From: Bordetella parapertussis
Lineage (GTDB): Bacteria; Pseudomonadota; Gammaproteobacteria; Burkholderiales; SG8-41
DNA: 34,524 bases
Assembly (NCBI GenBank): GCA_945870465.1
Contig: CAMBSS010000024.1
Location: 1-34,524 of the forward strand
Reading direction: 5' to 3'
The position numbers and the translations under genes were made by a program. Below the pieces are notes generated by a model. The model had not been told where the DNA came from. It ran no database searches and saw nothing but the letters and a program-made list of their open reading frames with translations. Below are positions 8,415 to 16,168 of this stretch, in pieces; positions within the stretch are counted from its first letter, which is position 1, and each line of letters begins with the position of its first letter.

Positions 8415-9206
8415 CTAGCGGCGCACGCCCGGCGTCTCGATCGGCAAATTGCCGGCGCGCCACGCCAGGTACAGCTCGAGATCGAGAAATTCGGGCGAAC
8501 CCTGCTGCAGCAGTTCGGCGCGCACGCCCGACTGACAGCTGCGGAAGCGGCGATGCAAGGAACCCATGGCCTGCCATTCCAGCCGGTAAATCGGATAAGC
8601 CACGCTATGGCCCTGGCTGATGGTTTCGGGGCCGAGTTTCTTGCCCCAGTTTTCCTGGTGGCATTGCGCGCACGACAGGTTCATTTGCCCCATGCGCCGG
8701 TAATACATCGCGCGTCCGGCCTCGAAATTGTGGCGGTTCTGCCAGTCGATGACGGTCTTCATGGGCATGCCGCGCGACTGCTGCGCGACGTAGACGGTCA
8801 GCCCCAGCAGTTCGGCCGATTCGTAATTGAACGGCTCCGCCTGCTGGCGGCGCTCGCGGCACTGGCGGATGCGGCCTTCCAGATTGATCAGGCGCGCGCT
8901 GCCGGCATCGATGCGCGGATAGCGAGTCGCCACGCCCTGCATGCTGGTCTTTGCATCGCCGTGACAGCTCGCGCACGATTTCGCTTCGCGGCCCGCGGTT
9001 TCCTGCCACAACGTTTCACCGCGCGCGGCCCACAGCATGCCGGGATTGGCGAAATCGTCGTGCTGCAGTTCGCGCACTTCAGCGCCGGCGAATTCGAGCC
9101 CCGACTTGAGCGGCTGCGGCTGCACCGCCGCGCGTTGCGCATGACTGGCGCCGGTCAGCGCGAACAATAACGCGAGCGCGCCGTGGCGCAGCAAGCCTGC
9201 GGTCAT
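8415..9206 (-). CDS. soxA: SoxA, dihaem c-type cytochrome of the Sox system
   Basis: SoxA pairs with SoxX to couple thiosulfate oxidatively to the SoxY carrier in the periplasm. The 263-residue precursor has a signal peptide ending near ASHA (about residue 23). Two haem c sites are present: CASCH at 78-82 and CAQCH at 179-183. The haem-ligand/active-site cysteine is C224, in the conserved RSCQSGVRAE. This is therefore the dihaem form. The gene is last in the minus-strand soxXYZA order and its start overlaps soxZ by 4 bp. It converges with korB. Confidence 0.93.
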   Translation of the reverse strand: MTAGLLRHGALALLFALTGASHAQRAAVQPQPLKSGLEFAGAEVRELQHDDFANPGMLWAARGETLWQETAGREAKSCASCHGDAKTSMQGVATRYPRIDAGSARLINLEGRIRQCRERRQQAEPFNYESAELLGLTVYVAQQSRGMPMKTVIDWQNRHNFEAGRAMYYRRMGQMNLSCAQCHQENWGKKLGPETISQGHSVAYPIYRLEWQAMGSLHRRFRSCQSGVRAELLQQGSPEFLDLELYLAWRAGNLPIETPGVRR

Positions 9207-9523
9207 CCGTTCACCGTGAGCGCCACGCGCTCCGACCCCGTCTGGCCTTCATCGTCTATCCAGTCGAACACCAGTTCGCCGCTAACGTCCGCCACCGTAA
9301 AAAAATCCAGCAACGGATTGGCCGCTATCCCCGACCCCATTTCGGCGCGAAATATCTCGATGCCGTTGTAACGGCAGGTGAACTTGTTGACGACGTTCTT
9401 GGTAATCGCGCGGCCGCCGTCATCGAGCCGGAACCCCGTTTCCATCGGATGCTGGATGGCGATGCGGATTTCGATCACTTCGCCGCGCTTTGCCTGTTTG
9501 GGAACCTGCACTCGTGCGGTCAT
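9203..9523 (-). CDS. soxZ: SoxZ, thiosulfate carrier subunit
   Basis: SoxZ dimerises with SoxY to form the sulfur-substrate carrier. The 106-residue protein has the family features KRGEVIEIRIAIQHPMETGF, FTCRYNGIEIFRAEMGSGI and a final GSERVALTV beta strand. There is no signal peptide, in keeping with co-export with Tat-dependent SoxY. It starts 3 bp after soxY and overlaps soxA by 4 bp. Confidence 0.95.
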   Translation of the reverse strand: MTARVQVPKQAKRGEVIEIRIAIQHPMETGFRLDDGGRAITKNVVNKFTCRYNGIEIFRAEMGSGIAANPLLDFFTVADVSGELVFDWIDDEGQTGSERVALTVNG

Positions 9524-9526
9524 GGG

Positions 9527-9982
9527 TCAGGTCGCGTCGTAGCAGGCGGAAAGTGTCACGACCACGTCGGCGGTCGCCGACCAGAACGAGCCGTCCGAAA
9601 GTGCTGCGACCGCCAGCACGCGCTGCGAGCCGCCGAGACGCACGCGCGTGCTGACCTGCGCGCGGCCAGCGCGCGGGCCCAGATAAAAATTCGCCACGTT
9701 TGGACGTGGATTGCGCGCCGCGTAGATATGGATGCTTTTGACGTAACTCGCCGCGGTCATCGGGCTGTCCACGCTCACCTTGAGGCTCACCGAGTTGCCG
9801 TTGTCGGCCAGCACCGGAAGGTCGAGCTTCACCCGGCCGGGTTGCACTGTGGCGCCGCCAGTGACCTTGAATACCATCACCTCGACGGAATCAGCGTCCG
9901 CGCCGCGCGCCGCCGCGAACGGCCATGCACACAAGGCGAGGAGCTGCGCGAGAAAACCACGGCGCGAGAGAATTTTAATCAT
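9527..9982 (-). CDS. soxY: SoxY-like thiosulfate carrier with non-canonical C-terminus
   Basis: SoxY carries sulfur intermediates on a C-terminal cysteine in the periplasm. The 151-residue precursor has a Tat signal with SRRGFLAQL (residues 6-14). The core (EVMVFKVTGGATVQPGRVKLDLP and the following NGNSVSLKV stretch) is SoxY-like. The usual flexible GGCGG end is absent. The protein ends LSACYDAT, with the only candidate carrier cysteine at 147, four residues from the end. It sits between soxX and soxZ with 3-bp gaps. Identity as SoxY is supported by context and fold; the altered arm may change sulfane loading or partner binding. Confidence 0.85.
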   Translation of the reverse strand: MIKILSRRGFLAQLLALCAWPFAAARGADADSVEVMVFKVTGGATVQPGRVKLDLPVLADNGNSVSLKVSVDSPMTAASYVKSIHIYAARNPRPNVANFYLGPRAGRAQVSTRVRLGGSQRVLAVAALSDGSFWSATADVVVTLSACYDAT

Positions 9983-9985
9983 GCG

Positions 9986-10477
9986 TCAGTTGCGCAATGT
10001 GAGCAGGTACGCGACTACGTCTTCGACCTGCTGCGCGGTGAGCAGCGGTTTACCGAGATACGCGGGCGCGACATTGCGCATGCCCTTGGTCCGATAGTAG
10101 GCGGGCATCACGCTATTGCGGTTGATGCGCGTCGAATCGACGAGCCGCAGGCGCAGTTGCGCCGCGGTGAGCCGCTTGCCGACGCCTGCCAGCGGCGGAC
10201 CAATATTGCCGAGCGGCGTTTCTCCGGCATCGGGCACGCTATGACACAGAAAGCAATTTCCGCCATCGCGGCTCAATACCGCCGTCTTGCCGCGCGCGGG
10301 GTCGCCGGCTGCGGACGTGAGCGGCGCGCGTATCTGGCCGCCCTCGACCCGGAACGCAACGAGTGACGGATCTGCCGCGCCCGCACTCAATACCGGGCCG
10401 AATATGGCTGCGCACGCACCCAGCACGGCACGTTGCCATTGCCCATAAAGATTGAGTTGAATCACGGCTCCTGCCAT
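9986..10477 (-). CDS. soxX: SoxX, monohaem cytochrome c of the SoxAX complex
   Basis: SoxX is the small partner of SoxA. The 163-residue precursor has a hydrophobic N-terminus ending in SAGAADP, a likely cleavage site. It carries one haem site, CFLCH (75-79), then the SoxX-typical GNIGPPLAGVGKRLT and an NSVMPAYY segment whose Met is the expected haem ligand. The ATG at 10477 lacks a clear ribosome-binding site; a GTG three codons in is an alternative. It is the first gene of soxXYZA. No soxB, soxCD or soxVW is in the window, so those are elsewhere or missing. Confidence 0.88.
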   Translation of the reverse strand: MAGAVIQLNLYGQWQRAVLGACAAIFGPVLSAGAADPSLVAFRVEGGQIRAPLTSAAGDPARGKTAVLSRDGGNCFLCHSVPDAGETPLGNIGPPLAGVGKRLTAAQLRLRLVDSTRINRNSVMPAYYRTKGMRNVAPAYLGKPLLTAQQVEDVVAYLLTLRN

Positions 10478-10623
10478 TCAATAAATCCGGGACGCCCGGC
10501 AGCGCTCGTTCATGCGCGGACAGGCAACGCAGATTATTCCGGCAGCCTGCCGTGGTCAAGTCGCGCCGTCACCCCGCCAGAGCCGCGGTAAAATCACTAT
10601 CTTTATCCACGGAACAAATGCTC

Positions 10624-10953
10624 ATGAACATCACCGGCATACCTTTCGGCGTGACCGCATGGTCGGACGTACCTCCGGTCGAATACCCCGGCGTCACCGG
10701 CAAAGCGGTATGGCGTACGCGCGAGTTCGGCGGCATGCGCGTGCGCATGGTCGAATACTCGCCCGGCTATCTCGCCGACCACTGGTGCAGCAAAGGCCAT
10801 ATCGTGCTGGTGCTCGAAGGCGAATTCGAGTCCGAGCTGGCGGACGGGCGCAAATTCCGCCTGACGCCCGGCATGAGCTACCAGGTGGCCGACTACGCCG
10901 AAGCGCACCGTTCTTACACCGCGACCGGCGTCAAGCTCTTCATCGTCGATTGA
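10624..10953 (+). CDS. DHCW-motif-type cupin-fold protein
   Basis: The product of about 109 residues is a small single-domain cupin. It has the family segments NITGIPFGVTAWSDVPPVEYPG, VRMVEYSPGYLADHWCSKGH (two adjoining pieces) and PGMSYQVADYAEAHRS. The DHWC..GH and later His residues are likely metal or substrate ligands. The start is ATG at 10624, about 10 nt from GGA at 10611-10613; an ATG at 10618, two codons upstream, is the alternative. The gene is divergent from soxX and convergent with mtgA, with 18 bp between the two ends. The enzymatic role of the family is unknown to me. Confidence 0.88.
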   Translation: MNITGIPFGVTAWSDVPPVEYPGVTGKAVWRTREFGGMRVRMVEYSPGYLADHWCSKGHIVLVLEGEFESELADGRKFRLTPGMSYQVADYAEAHRSYTATGVKLFIVD

Positions 10954-10971
10954 CCGCCCACACGGCAGCGC

Positions 10972-11670
10972 TCAGGGCACCGCGGCCGAGTTCATGCGCG
11001 ACAGGATGATTTCCTTGCGCTTTTGCAGGTACGGCGTCTCGCTGCCGCGGACGTAGCGGCGCGGGCTCGGCACCATCGCCGCGAGCTGCGCCGACTGTTC
11101 GGCGGACAGGGCCGCCGCGGAAATTTCGAAATGGTAATGCGCGGCGGCTTCGGCGCCGAATACGCCGTTGCCCCATTCGATCACGTTGAGATAAATCTCG
11201 AGAATACGGCGCTTGCTCATGATGGTCTCCATCATCACCGTGATGGCCGCCTCCTGCGCCTTGCGCCACCAGGTGCGCTCGCCGGACAGGAACAGGTTTT
11301 TCGCGAGCTGCTGGCTGATGGTCGAACCGCCGGATACGATCTTGCCTTTTTTCTGGTTTTTTTCGTACGCTTTCTGGATGCCCTCCCAGTCGAAGCCGTC
11401 GTGATCGAGGAACTTGGCGTCCTCCGCCGCGACGATTGCACGCTTCAACGTGACCGCGATGCGGTTATACGGCACCCACTGGTGCTGGAGCACAGCTTGC
11501 GGGGTCTTCTCGCGTATGCGCTCGAGACGCGCATGCATGAACGCCGTGGTGCCGGGGTCGTGGTCTACCCAGTACCAGATATGTATCAGAAACCAGAACT
11601 GCACGAGCACCAGCGCGCCGAACCCGAGCAGCAACGCATACCAAAAGCTGCGCCAGATGAATTTCAGCAT
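10972..11670 (-). CDS. mtgA: Monofunctional biosynthetic peptidoglycan transglycosylase
   Basis: MtgA polymerises lipid II glycan strands at the periplasmic face of the inner membrane. The 232-residue protein has one N-terminal membrane anchor (about 9-32) and a GT51 domain. The domain shows AIVAAEDAKFLDHDGFDW with the catalytic Glu, GGSTISQQLAKNLFL (about 114-128), the RRILEIYLNVIEWGNGVFG segment, and MVPSPRRY near the end. Length matches the family. It is last in the minus-strand RNB-tonB-aroE-mtgA block, 23 bp after aroE. Confidence 0.96.
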   Translation of the reverse strand: MLKFIWRSFWYALLLGFGALVLVQFWFLIHIWYWVDHDPGTTAFMHARLERIREKTPQAVLQHQWVPYNRIAVTLKRAIVAAEDAKFLDHDGFDWEGIQKAYEKNQKKGKIVSGGSTISQQLAKNLFLSGERTWWRKAQEAAITVMMETIMSKRRILEIYLNVIEWGNGVFGAEAAAHYHFEISAAALSAEQSAQLAAMVPSPRRYVRGSETPYLQKRKEIILSRMNSAAVP

Positions 11671-11693
11671 GGGCAGGATTCAGCAACCGGGAC

Positions 11694-12524
11694 TCAAGGA
11701 TGTTGCATCCTGAGCGTTTTGAGCACATCCCGCGTTTCCGGCCTTACACCACGCCAGATGAAGAACGCTTCCGCTGCCTGCTCGACCAGCATGCCGAGAC
11801 CATCCGCCGTTCTCGCGCCGTGCTTTTGCGCGAACTTCATGAACGGAGTGTGCTTGCCGTAGACCATGTCGTAGGCGAGGCCGCCCGCGGCGAAAATTCC
11901 CGCCGGCAGGGACGGCATTTCATCCTGCAAACCCGCTGAAGTGGCATTGATCACCAGATCGAATTGCGTGCCTGCGAGCGCGGCATAGGATTGTGCGGTC
12001 ATTCCGTCCCTGGCAAGGTGCGCGAACCTGGCGAAATGCGCAACGAGGCCCTGCGCCTTGGCGAGAGTGCGGTTGGCCACCTCGACTTGCCGCGGTTGTG
12101 CATTCAACAGCGGTTGCATGACCCCATAGGTCGCGCCGCCCGCTCCCATCAGCAGCACGCGCTTGTCGCGCAGCGCAAACTGCAGGTTTCGTTCGAGGTC
12201 CGCGACAAGGCCGCGACCGTCGGTATTGTGGCCGCTGATTTTTCCGTCTTTGAACACGAGGGTATTTACCGCCCCCGCCGCCTCCGCATCGGCGGCTCGC
12301 TCCTCGGCCAGTTTCCACGCTTCGTGTTTGAACGGCAGGGTGACGTTGACGCCTTTGCCGCCGTCGGCGCGAAACTTGAGCACCGTCGCGGCGAAACCGT
12401 CGAGCGGCGCGGGTAGTTTTACGTAATCGATGTCGTGCCCGGTCTGGCGCGCGTAGGCGGCATGTATTTCGGGAGACAGGCTGTGGGCAACGGGATGGCC
12501 CACTACGGCATAGCGGTCAGTCAT
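11694..12524 (-). CDS. aroE: Shikimate dehydrogenase (NADP+)
   Basis: AroE reduces 3-dehydroshikimate to shikimate in aromatic amino acid synthesis. The shikimate-binding HSLSPEIH is near residue 14. The catalytic Lys is in NVTLPFKHEAW and the catalytic Asp in NTDGRGL. The NADP-binding glycine motif is GAGGATYG at about 126-133. I chose the ATG at 12524 (MTDRYAVVGHP) because it starts at the conserved N-terminus. A GTG at 12545 would add seven residues. The gene lies between tonB and mtgA on the same strand. Confidence 0.95.
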   Translation of the reverse strand: MTDRYAVVGHPVAHSLSPEIHAAYARQTGHDIDYVKLPAPLDGFAATVLKFRADGGKGVNVTLPFKHEAWKLAEERAADAEAAGAVNTLVFKDGKISGHNTDGRGLVADLERNLQFALRDKRVLLMGAGGATYGVMQPLLNAQPRQVEVANRTLAKAQGLVAHFARFAHLARDGMTAQSYAALAGTQFDLVINATSAGLQDEMPSLPAGIFAAGGLAYDMVYGKHTPFMKFAQKHGARTADGLGMLVEQAAEAFFIWRGVRPETRDVLKTLRMQHP

Positions 12525-12588
12525 GGCCGCTATTGTAACCGTCACGCAGGGTGGAACGACCGGGGCGGGCGCTTGGCCGGCCCCGCGT

Positions 12589-13557
12589 TCATTCCGTAGC
12601 CAGCCGGTCCGAACTCGTAAACGTCCAGGTCTTGGTAATGCCGAGAATATCGGTGTCCTTGGCTATGTCGGCCGAAAAGGCCGCATACGGCGCCGCCAGA
12701 TTCACGATGCGAATCGCCGCGTCGTCGAGAACCTTGTAGCCTGAGGAGCGGTTGATCTCGACGTTCTCGACCGTGCCGTCGGCCCTGATCGAAACCGTGA
12801 GCCGCAGGCTGCCGTAAATTTTCTGGTCGCGCGCCGCCTGCGGGAAATTAAAAGTGCCGACGCGCTCGATCTTGATGCGCCAGTCTTCGATATAACGGGA
12901 GAAGCGGTATTCCTGCGTTCTGCCGCCCAGGAACGTTCGGCGCGGGCGCTTTTGATAGGCTTCGTGGTCTTTGGCTATCTGCGCTTCGAGCTTGATGTAT
13001 TCGAGACTCCGGCTCCTGATGTCCGCGGCATTCGGCGCGATCTGGGCCTCGGCCTGCGGATCGGGCTTGGGCACTGCCGTTTCGACCTTCGCCTGCGACT
13101 GGATCTGCGTCAGCAGTTTCTTTGCTTCCATCTCGCGCTGCTCGAGGCGCTGCGCCGCCATCGTGAGTTCGGTGGTCTGCTTGTCGTTGCGCGTGACGGG
13201 TAGCGGGCTCTTGGCCTGGCGGTCGAGATCGGTGTTGCCGCCGCCGTCGAGATTGTGCTGCGCGTAGGCATCAGCCTGCTGCGGCCGCGTCGTCGAGCGC
13301 GCATTGACCAGCACCACTTCGAGCGCGGGCGCCACGTTGTCGAGCTTGGACAGGTCGGGCGGGCGGATCGTGACGCCGAACAGCACGATCGCGTGCAGAA
13401 CAAACGACGCCGCTACCGCGTACTGAAAGCGCGACAGCTCGTCCATCGCCAGCAGCGTGCGTTTAAGCGCGGAAAATTTATCCGCGAACGGCAGATAATC
13501 CAATGGGTTCAAGCTTCTCCCCAACGGCAACGATCTTGTCGAGCTCAGCAAGCTCAT
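12589..13557 (-). CDS. TonB-family energy transducer
   Basis: The protein has one membrane segment (about 45-64, VAASFVLHAIVLFGV) and a long periplasmic linker with charged, helical stretches (RLEQREMEAKKLLTQIQ). The C-terminal TonB domain is about residues 235-322, with GSLRLTVSIRADGTVENVEI, SSGYKVLDDAAIRIV and a final WTFTS. Such proteins transmit the proton-motive force from ExbBD to outer-membrane receptors or act in envelope maintenance. No exbBD is nearby. The ATG at 13557 is used; M38 is a possible shorter start just before the membrane segment. A promoter candidate lies upstream. Confidence 0.88.
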   Translation of the reverse strand: MSLLSSTRSLPLGRSLNPLDYLPFADKFSALKRTLLAMDELSRFQYAVAASFVLHAIVLFGVTIRPPDLSKLDNVAPALEVVLVNARSTTRPQQADAYAQHNLDGGGNTDLDRQAKSPLPVTRNDKQTTELTMAAQRLEQREMEAKKLLTQIQSQAKVETAVPKPDPQAEAQIAPNAADIRSRSLEYIKLEAQIAKDHEAYQKRPRRTFLGGRTQEYRFSRYIEDWRIKIERVGTFNFPQAARDQKIYGSLRLTVSIRADGTVENVEINRSSGYKVLDDAAIRIVNLAAPYAAFSADIAKDTDILGITKTWTFTSSDRLATE

Positions 13558-13610
13558 AGCGGCATATTCTACGCAAGATTGGCGATGGCGTATATAAATA
13601 CCTTATATGA

Positions 13611-13640
13611 CATATATTTGCAATCATTATTTAAGGTCAA
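13611..13640 (-). promoter_or_regulatory. Candidate sigma-70 promoter for tonB-aroE-mtgA
   Basis: In the AT-rich 125-bp gap, the minus strand reads TTGACC (13640-13635), an 18-bp spacer and TATATG (13616-13611). The predicted start of transcription is about 47 bases before the tonB ATG. The surroundings are markedly AT-rich compared with the rest of the window. Confidence 0.45.
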
Positions 13641-13682
13641 TTATAGGGACTGAATACGCCGGGGTCGGCGGCAGCCGCTAAG

Positions 13683-15533
13683 TTAGCAGCCGCTTACATT
13701 GGGTTCGAACTCGGCGTGCAGCGTGAGCTCCCACAGGTCGAGGCGCGACAATTTCAGGCGTACCGGGTCGCCGGCACGCACATCCTGCAACGAAGGCACG
13801 CGCAGCACCAGCGGCAACCGGTCGCAGCGGACCAGGTTGTCGCGGATCACCGTAGCGTCCAGCACATCAGCGTTTTCCTGCTCGATCCAGCGCAGGCACC
13901 AGTAGCGCTCCATGTTGCGTTGGAACTCGGCATAGGCGTCGTACGCCAGTTCGAAATCGCGCAGCGCGGTGAGCAGGGCCTCATCGCCCGCCCGATACGG
14001 CGCCGGCTGGCCGGCAAACAACGCCAGCAACTGGCGCTGGTTGATGAGATCCACATAGCGCCGCAGCGGCGAACTCGCCCAGGCATACTGCGCCACGCCC
14101 AGGCCCTCGTGCCGCGCCGCCACCGTCGTCATGCGCGCGACACCGTTGCTTTGCGCGCGGTAAATCGCAACAAAGCCGGCCTTCGCCAGTTCTCCGCCCC
14201 ATTCGGCGTTGGCGTAGATCATCAGCTCGGACACCACCTTGTCGACCGGCGAACCGCGCCGGCGTTCGACGATGCGCACGCGGCCGCTCTCGACGTAAAA
14301 ATTGTATTCGGTGCGCTGGATTTCGCCTTCGACATCGGCCTTGCCGCGCGCCGCCTGCAAGTGCTGCGCGAAATGCCACAGAAACTTCAGCTCCGCGCCG
14401 AACTCGTGCGCAATATCACCGGCGGCGAGCGCGTCGGCATTGAATACCTCTTCGAGCGCGCCATGCCGCAGATTGGCCGCAATGGGCACCTGCTCACAGA
14501 GGCTACGGGTCGCAACCACCGAACCATCTGCCGCCACCTCCGCGTAGAGCGACAACGCGCAGCGCTCGTCATCGCCCGCCAGGGTAAATGTGGCGACGGC
14601 GGCATCCGGCAGCATGGTGATTTTCTGCCCCGGGAAATAAACCGTGGAAAGCCGCTCGCGTGCAATCGCCTCAACCGGCGAACCAGGCGCGATGCCTAGC
14701 GCGGGAGCAGCTATATGGATGCCGACCTCGGTATTGCCATTGGGGAGCGGCGTCACCGAAAAAGCATCGTCGATTTCGGTTGTCGTCTCGTCGTCTATGC
14801 TGAATGCCCGCACCGCTGCACGCGGTAGATCGGCGGGCATGGCGATAGTCGGCACCTCGCCGAACGCGGCGCCTTGCGGGAAGTACTCGAACAGGAATTT
14901 GTTCAGGTGATATTCGTGCGGTGAAGCGAGCGCGCCGCAATTCGCCAGCACGCGCGCCGGCGACAGCTTCAATTGCTCGCAGGCGGCCTCCAGCGCTTTC
15001 CATTCGATGGTGTTTTTGTCCGGCGCATACAGCAGCTTGGTTACCAGCGGCGGAAACTCGGGCGGCAGGCGTCCGGCGACGAATTCATCGGCCCAGTGTT
15101 GTTTCTGCTCGGCCTGCAGGCGTTTTTTCTCGACGCTGGCGAGCGCCGCTTTCAGCGCATCGGCAGGCGCGGCTTTGTAGCGCCCTTTGCCTTTCTTGTA
15201 AAAATACATCGGCGCGCCGTGCAGCTTGTATAGAAGCGCTGCCGATTCGAGGGGGCTGGGCGCATGCCCGAAGTATTCCTTGCCAAGCACGTCGAACGAA
15301 AACTCGTCGGCGCCGCAACATTCCCACAGAAAATCGGCGTCCACCCCGGCTGCCACCCGCTGCGCCGCCTCGCCAAACGCGGCGAGCGCAGGCTGGTCGA
15401 AACGCAGCAGCACGGCGGACGCTTTGATCTTGCTGCGTTTGCCGTGCGGTGCTTCGACCTGCAGCGACGTGTCGTTGTCGGCGAGTATGGCGCCGACTTT
15501 GAACGTGCCTTCTTCTTCGTAAAAGACATTCAT
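13683..15533 (-). CDS. RNB-domain (RNase II family) exoribonuclease
   Basis: The 616-residue protein belongs to the RNase II/R family of 3'-5' exoribonucleases. The catalytic Mg-binding segment reads FSIDDETTTEIDDAFSV, and the later GEIQRTEYNFYV and YAWASSPLRRYVDLINQRQL segments are typical. It is shorter than RNase R (about 800 residues). The N-terminus is divergent and lacks clear cold-shock domains, and the C-terminus has only a short S1-like end. This form is common in betaproteobacteria next to tonB and aroE. It is the first gene of the minus-strand block. Confidence 0.92.
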   Translation of the reverse strand: MNVFYEEEGTFKVGAILADNDTSLQVEAPHGKRSKIKASAVLLRFDQPALAAFGEAAQRVAAGVDADFLWECCGADEFSFDVLGKEYFGHAPSPLESAALLYKLHGAPMYFYKKGKGRYKAAPADALKAALASVEKKRLQAEQKQHWADEFVAGRLPPEFPPLVTKLLYAPDKNTIEWKALEAACEQLKLSPARVLANCGALASPHEYHLNKFLFEYFPQGAAFGEVPTIAMPADLPRAAVRAFSIDDETTTEIDDAFSVTPLPNGNTEVGIHIAAPALGIAPGSPVEAIARERLSTVYFPGQKITMLPDAAVATFTLAGDDERCALSLYAEVAADGSVVATRSLCEQVPIAANLRHGALEEVFNADALAAGDIAHEFGAELKFLWHFAQHLQAARGKADVEGEIQRTEYNFYVESGRVRIVERRRGSPVDKVVSELMIYANAEWGGELAKAGFVAIYRAQSNGVARMTTVAARHEGLGVAQYAWASSPLRRYVDLINQRQLLALFAGQPAPYRAGDEALLTALRDFELAYDAYAEFQRNMERYWCLRWIEQENADVLDATVIRDNLVRCDRLPLVLRVPSLQDVRAGDPVRLKLSRLDLWELTLHAEFEPNVSGC

Positions 15534-15592
15534 GCGGGGGAAAGAGAGGATGCCGCGCGAAACGCGGATTTGAGCGAGGCGCGGATTATAGC

Positions 15593-16168
15593 CTAAGGAT
15601 GCGGGCCATCCGCACCGCCGCAGAATTCCATCACGCGGTCGAGATAATCGGCAAAATCGCTGAATCCGTGGTCACCGCCTGCAATCACCATCTGCGGCGC
15701 GCCGCGGTACATTTCCACCGCGCGGCGGTAGTCGAGCAATTCGTCGCCGGTCTCCACCATCAGCAGGTAACGCTGCGGAGTAATCGCAGCAACTTCGAGC
15801 GCGCGCAATTCGGCAACGTGCTGCAGCGTGAAATCGTATTCCTCGCCGGTGTGGAAATTTTTCTGGCGGCCGACGTGGCCGTCCAGCAACTCGTACGGCC
15901 TGACCGCCGGATTGACGAGCACCGCGCGCAGCGCGAATTTTTCGGCCAGCCAGGTCGCATAAAAACCGCCGAGCGAGCTGCCGACGAGAGCAGCTTGCGG
16001 ATGCCTACGCGCGAGATCTTCGAGCAATTGCGCCGCCGCGGCAGGCGAATGAGGCAGTGCCGGCGCGAGAAATTCGCGCGCCCTGCCCAGCGCCGATAAC
16101 CGGGCGTGCAAAAGTTGCGCCTTGGATGATGCCGGCGAGCTGTTGAAGCCGTGGATGTAAATGATCAC
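15593..16168 (-). CDS. YqiA/YcfP-like esterase (alpha/beta hydrolase)
   Basis: This 191-residue protein starts at GTG 16168, which overlaps the amidase stop as GTGA, giving IIYIHGFNSSPASSKA at the N-terminus as in the UPF0227/YqiA family. A longer frame from 16498 lies inside the amidase gene and is rejected. The catalytic triad is visible: Ser in GSSLGG, Asp in VETGDEL and His in GGDHGF. Length is right for the family. The substrate is unknown. Translational coupling suggests it works with, or at least is co-expressed with, the amidase. Confidence 0.9.
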   Translation of the reverse strand: MIIYIHGFNSSPASSKAQLLHARLSALGRAREFLAPALPHSPAAAAQLLEDLARRHPQAALVGSSLGGFYATWLAEKFALRAVLVNPAVRPYELLDGHVGRQKNFHTGEEYDFTLQHVAELRALEVAAITPQRYLLMVETGDELLDYRRAVEMYRGAPQMVIAGGDHGFSDFADYLDRVMEFCGGADGPHP

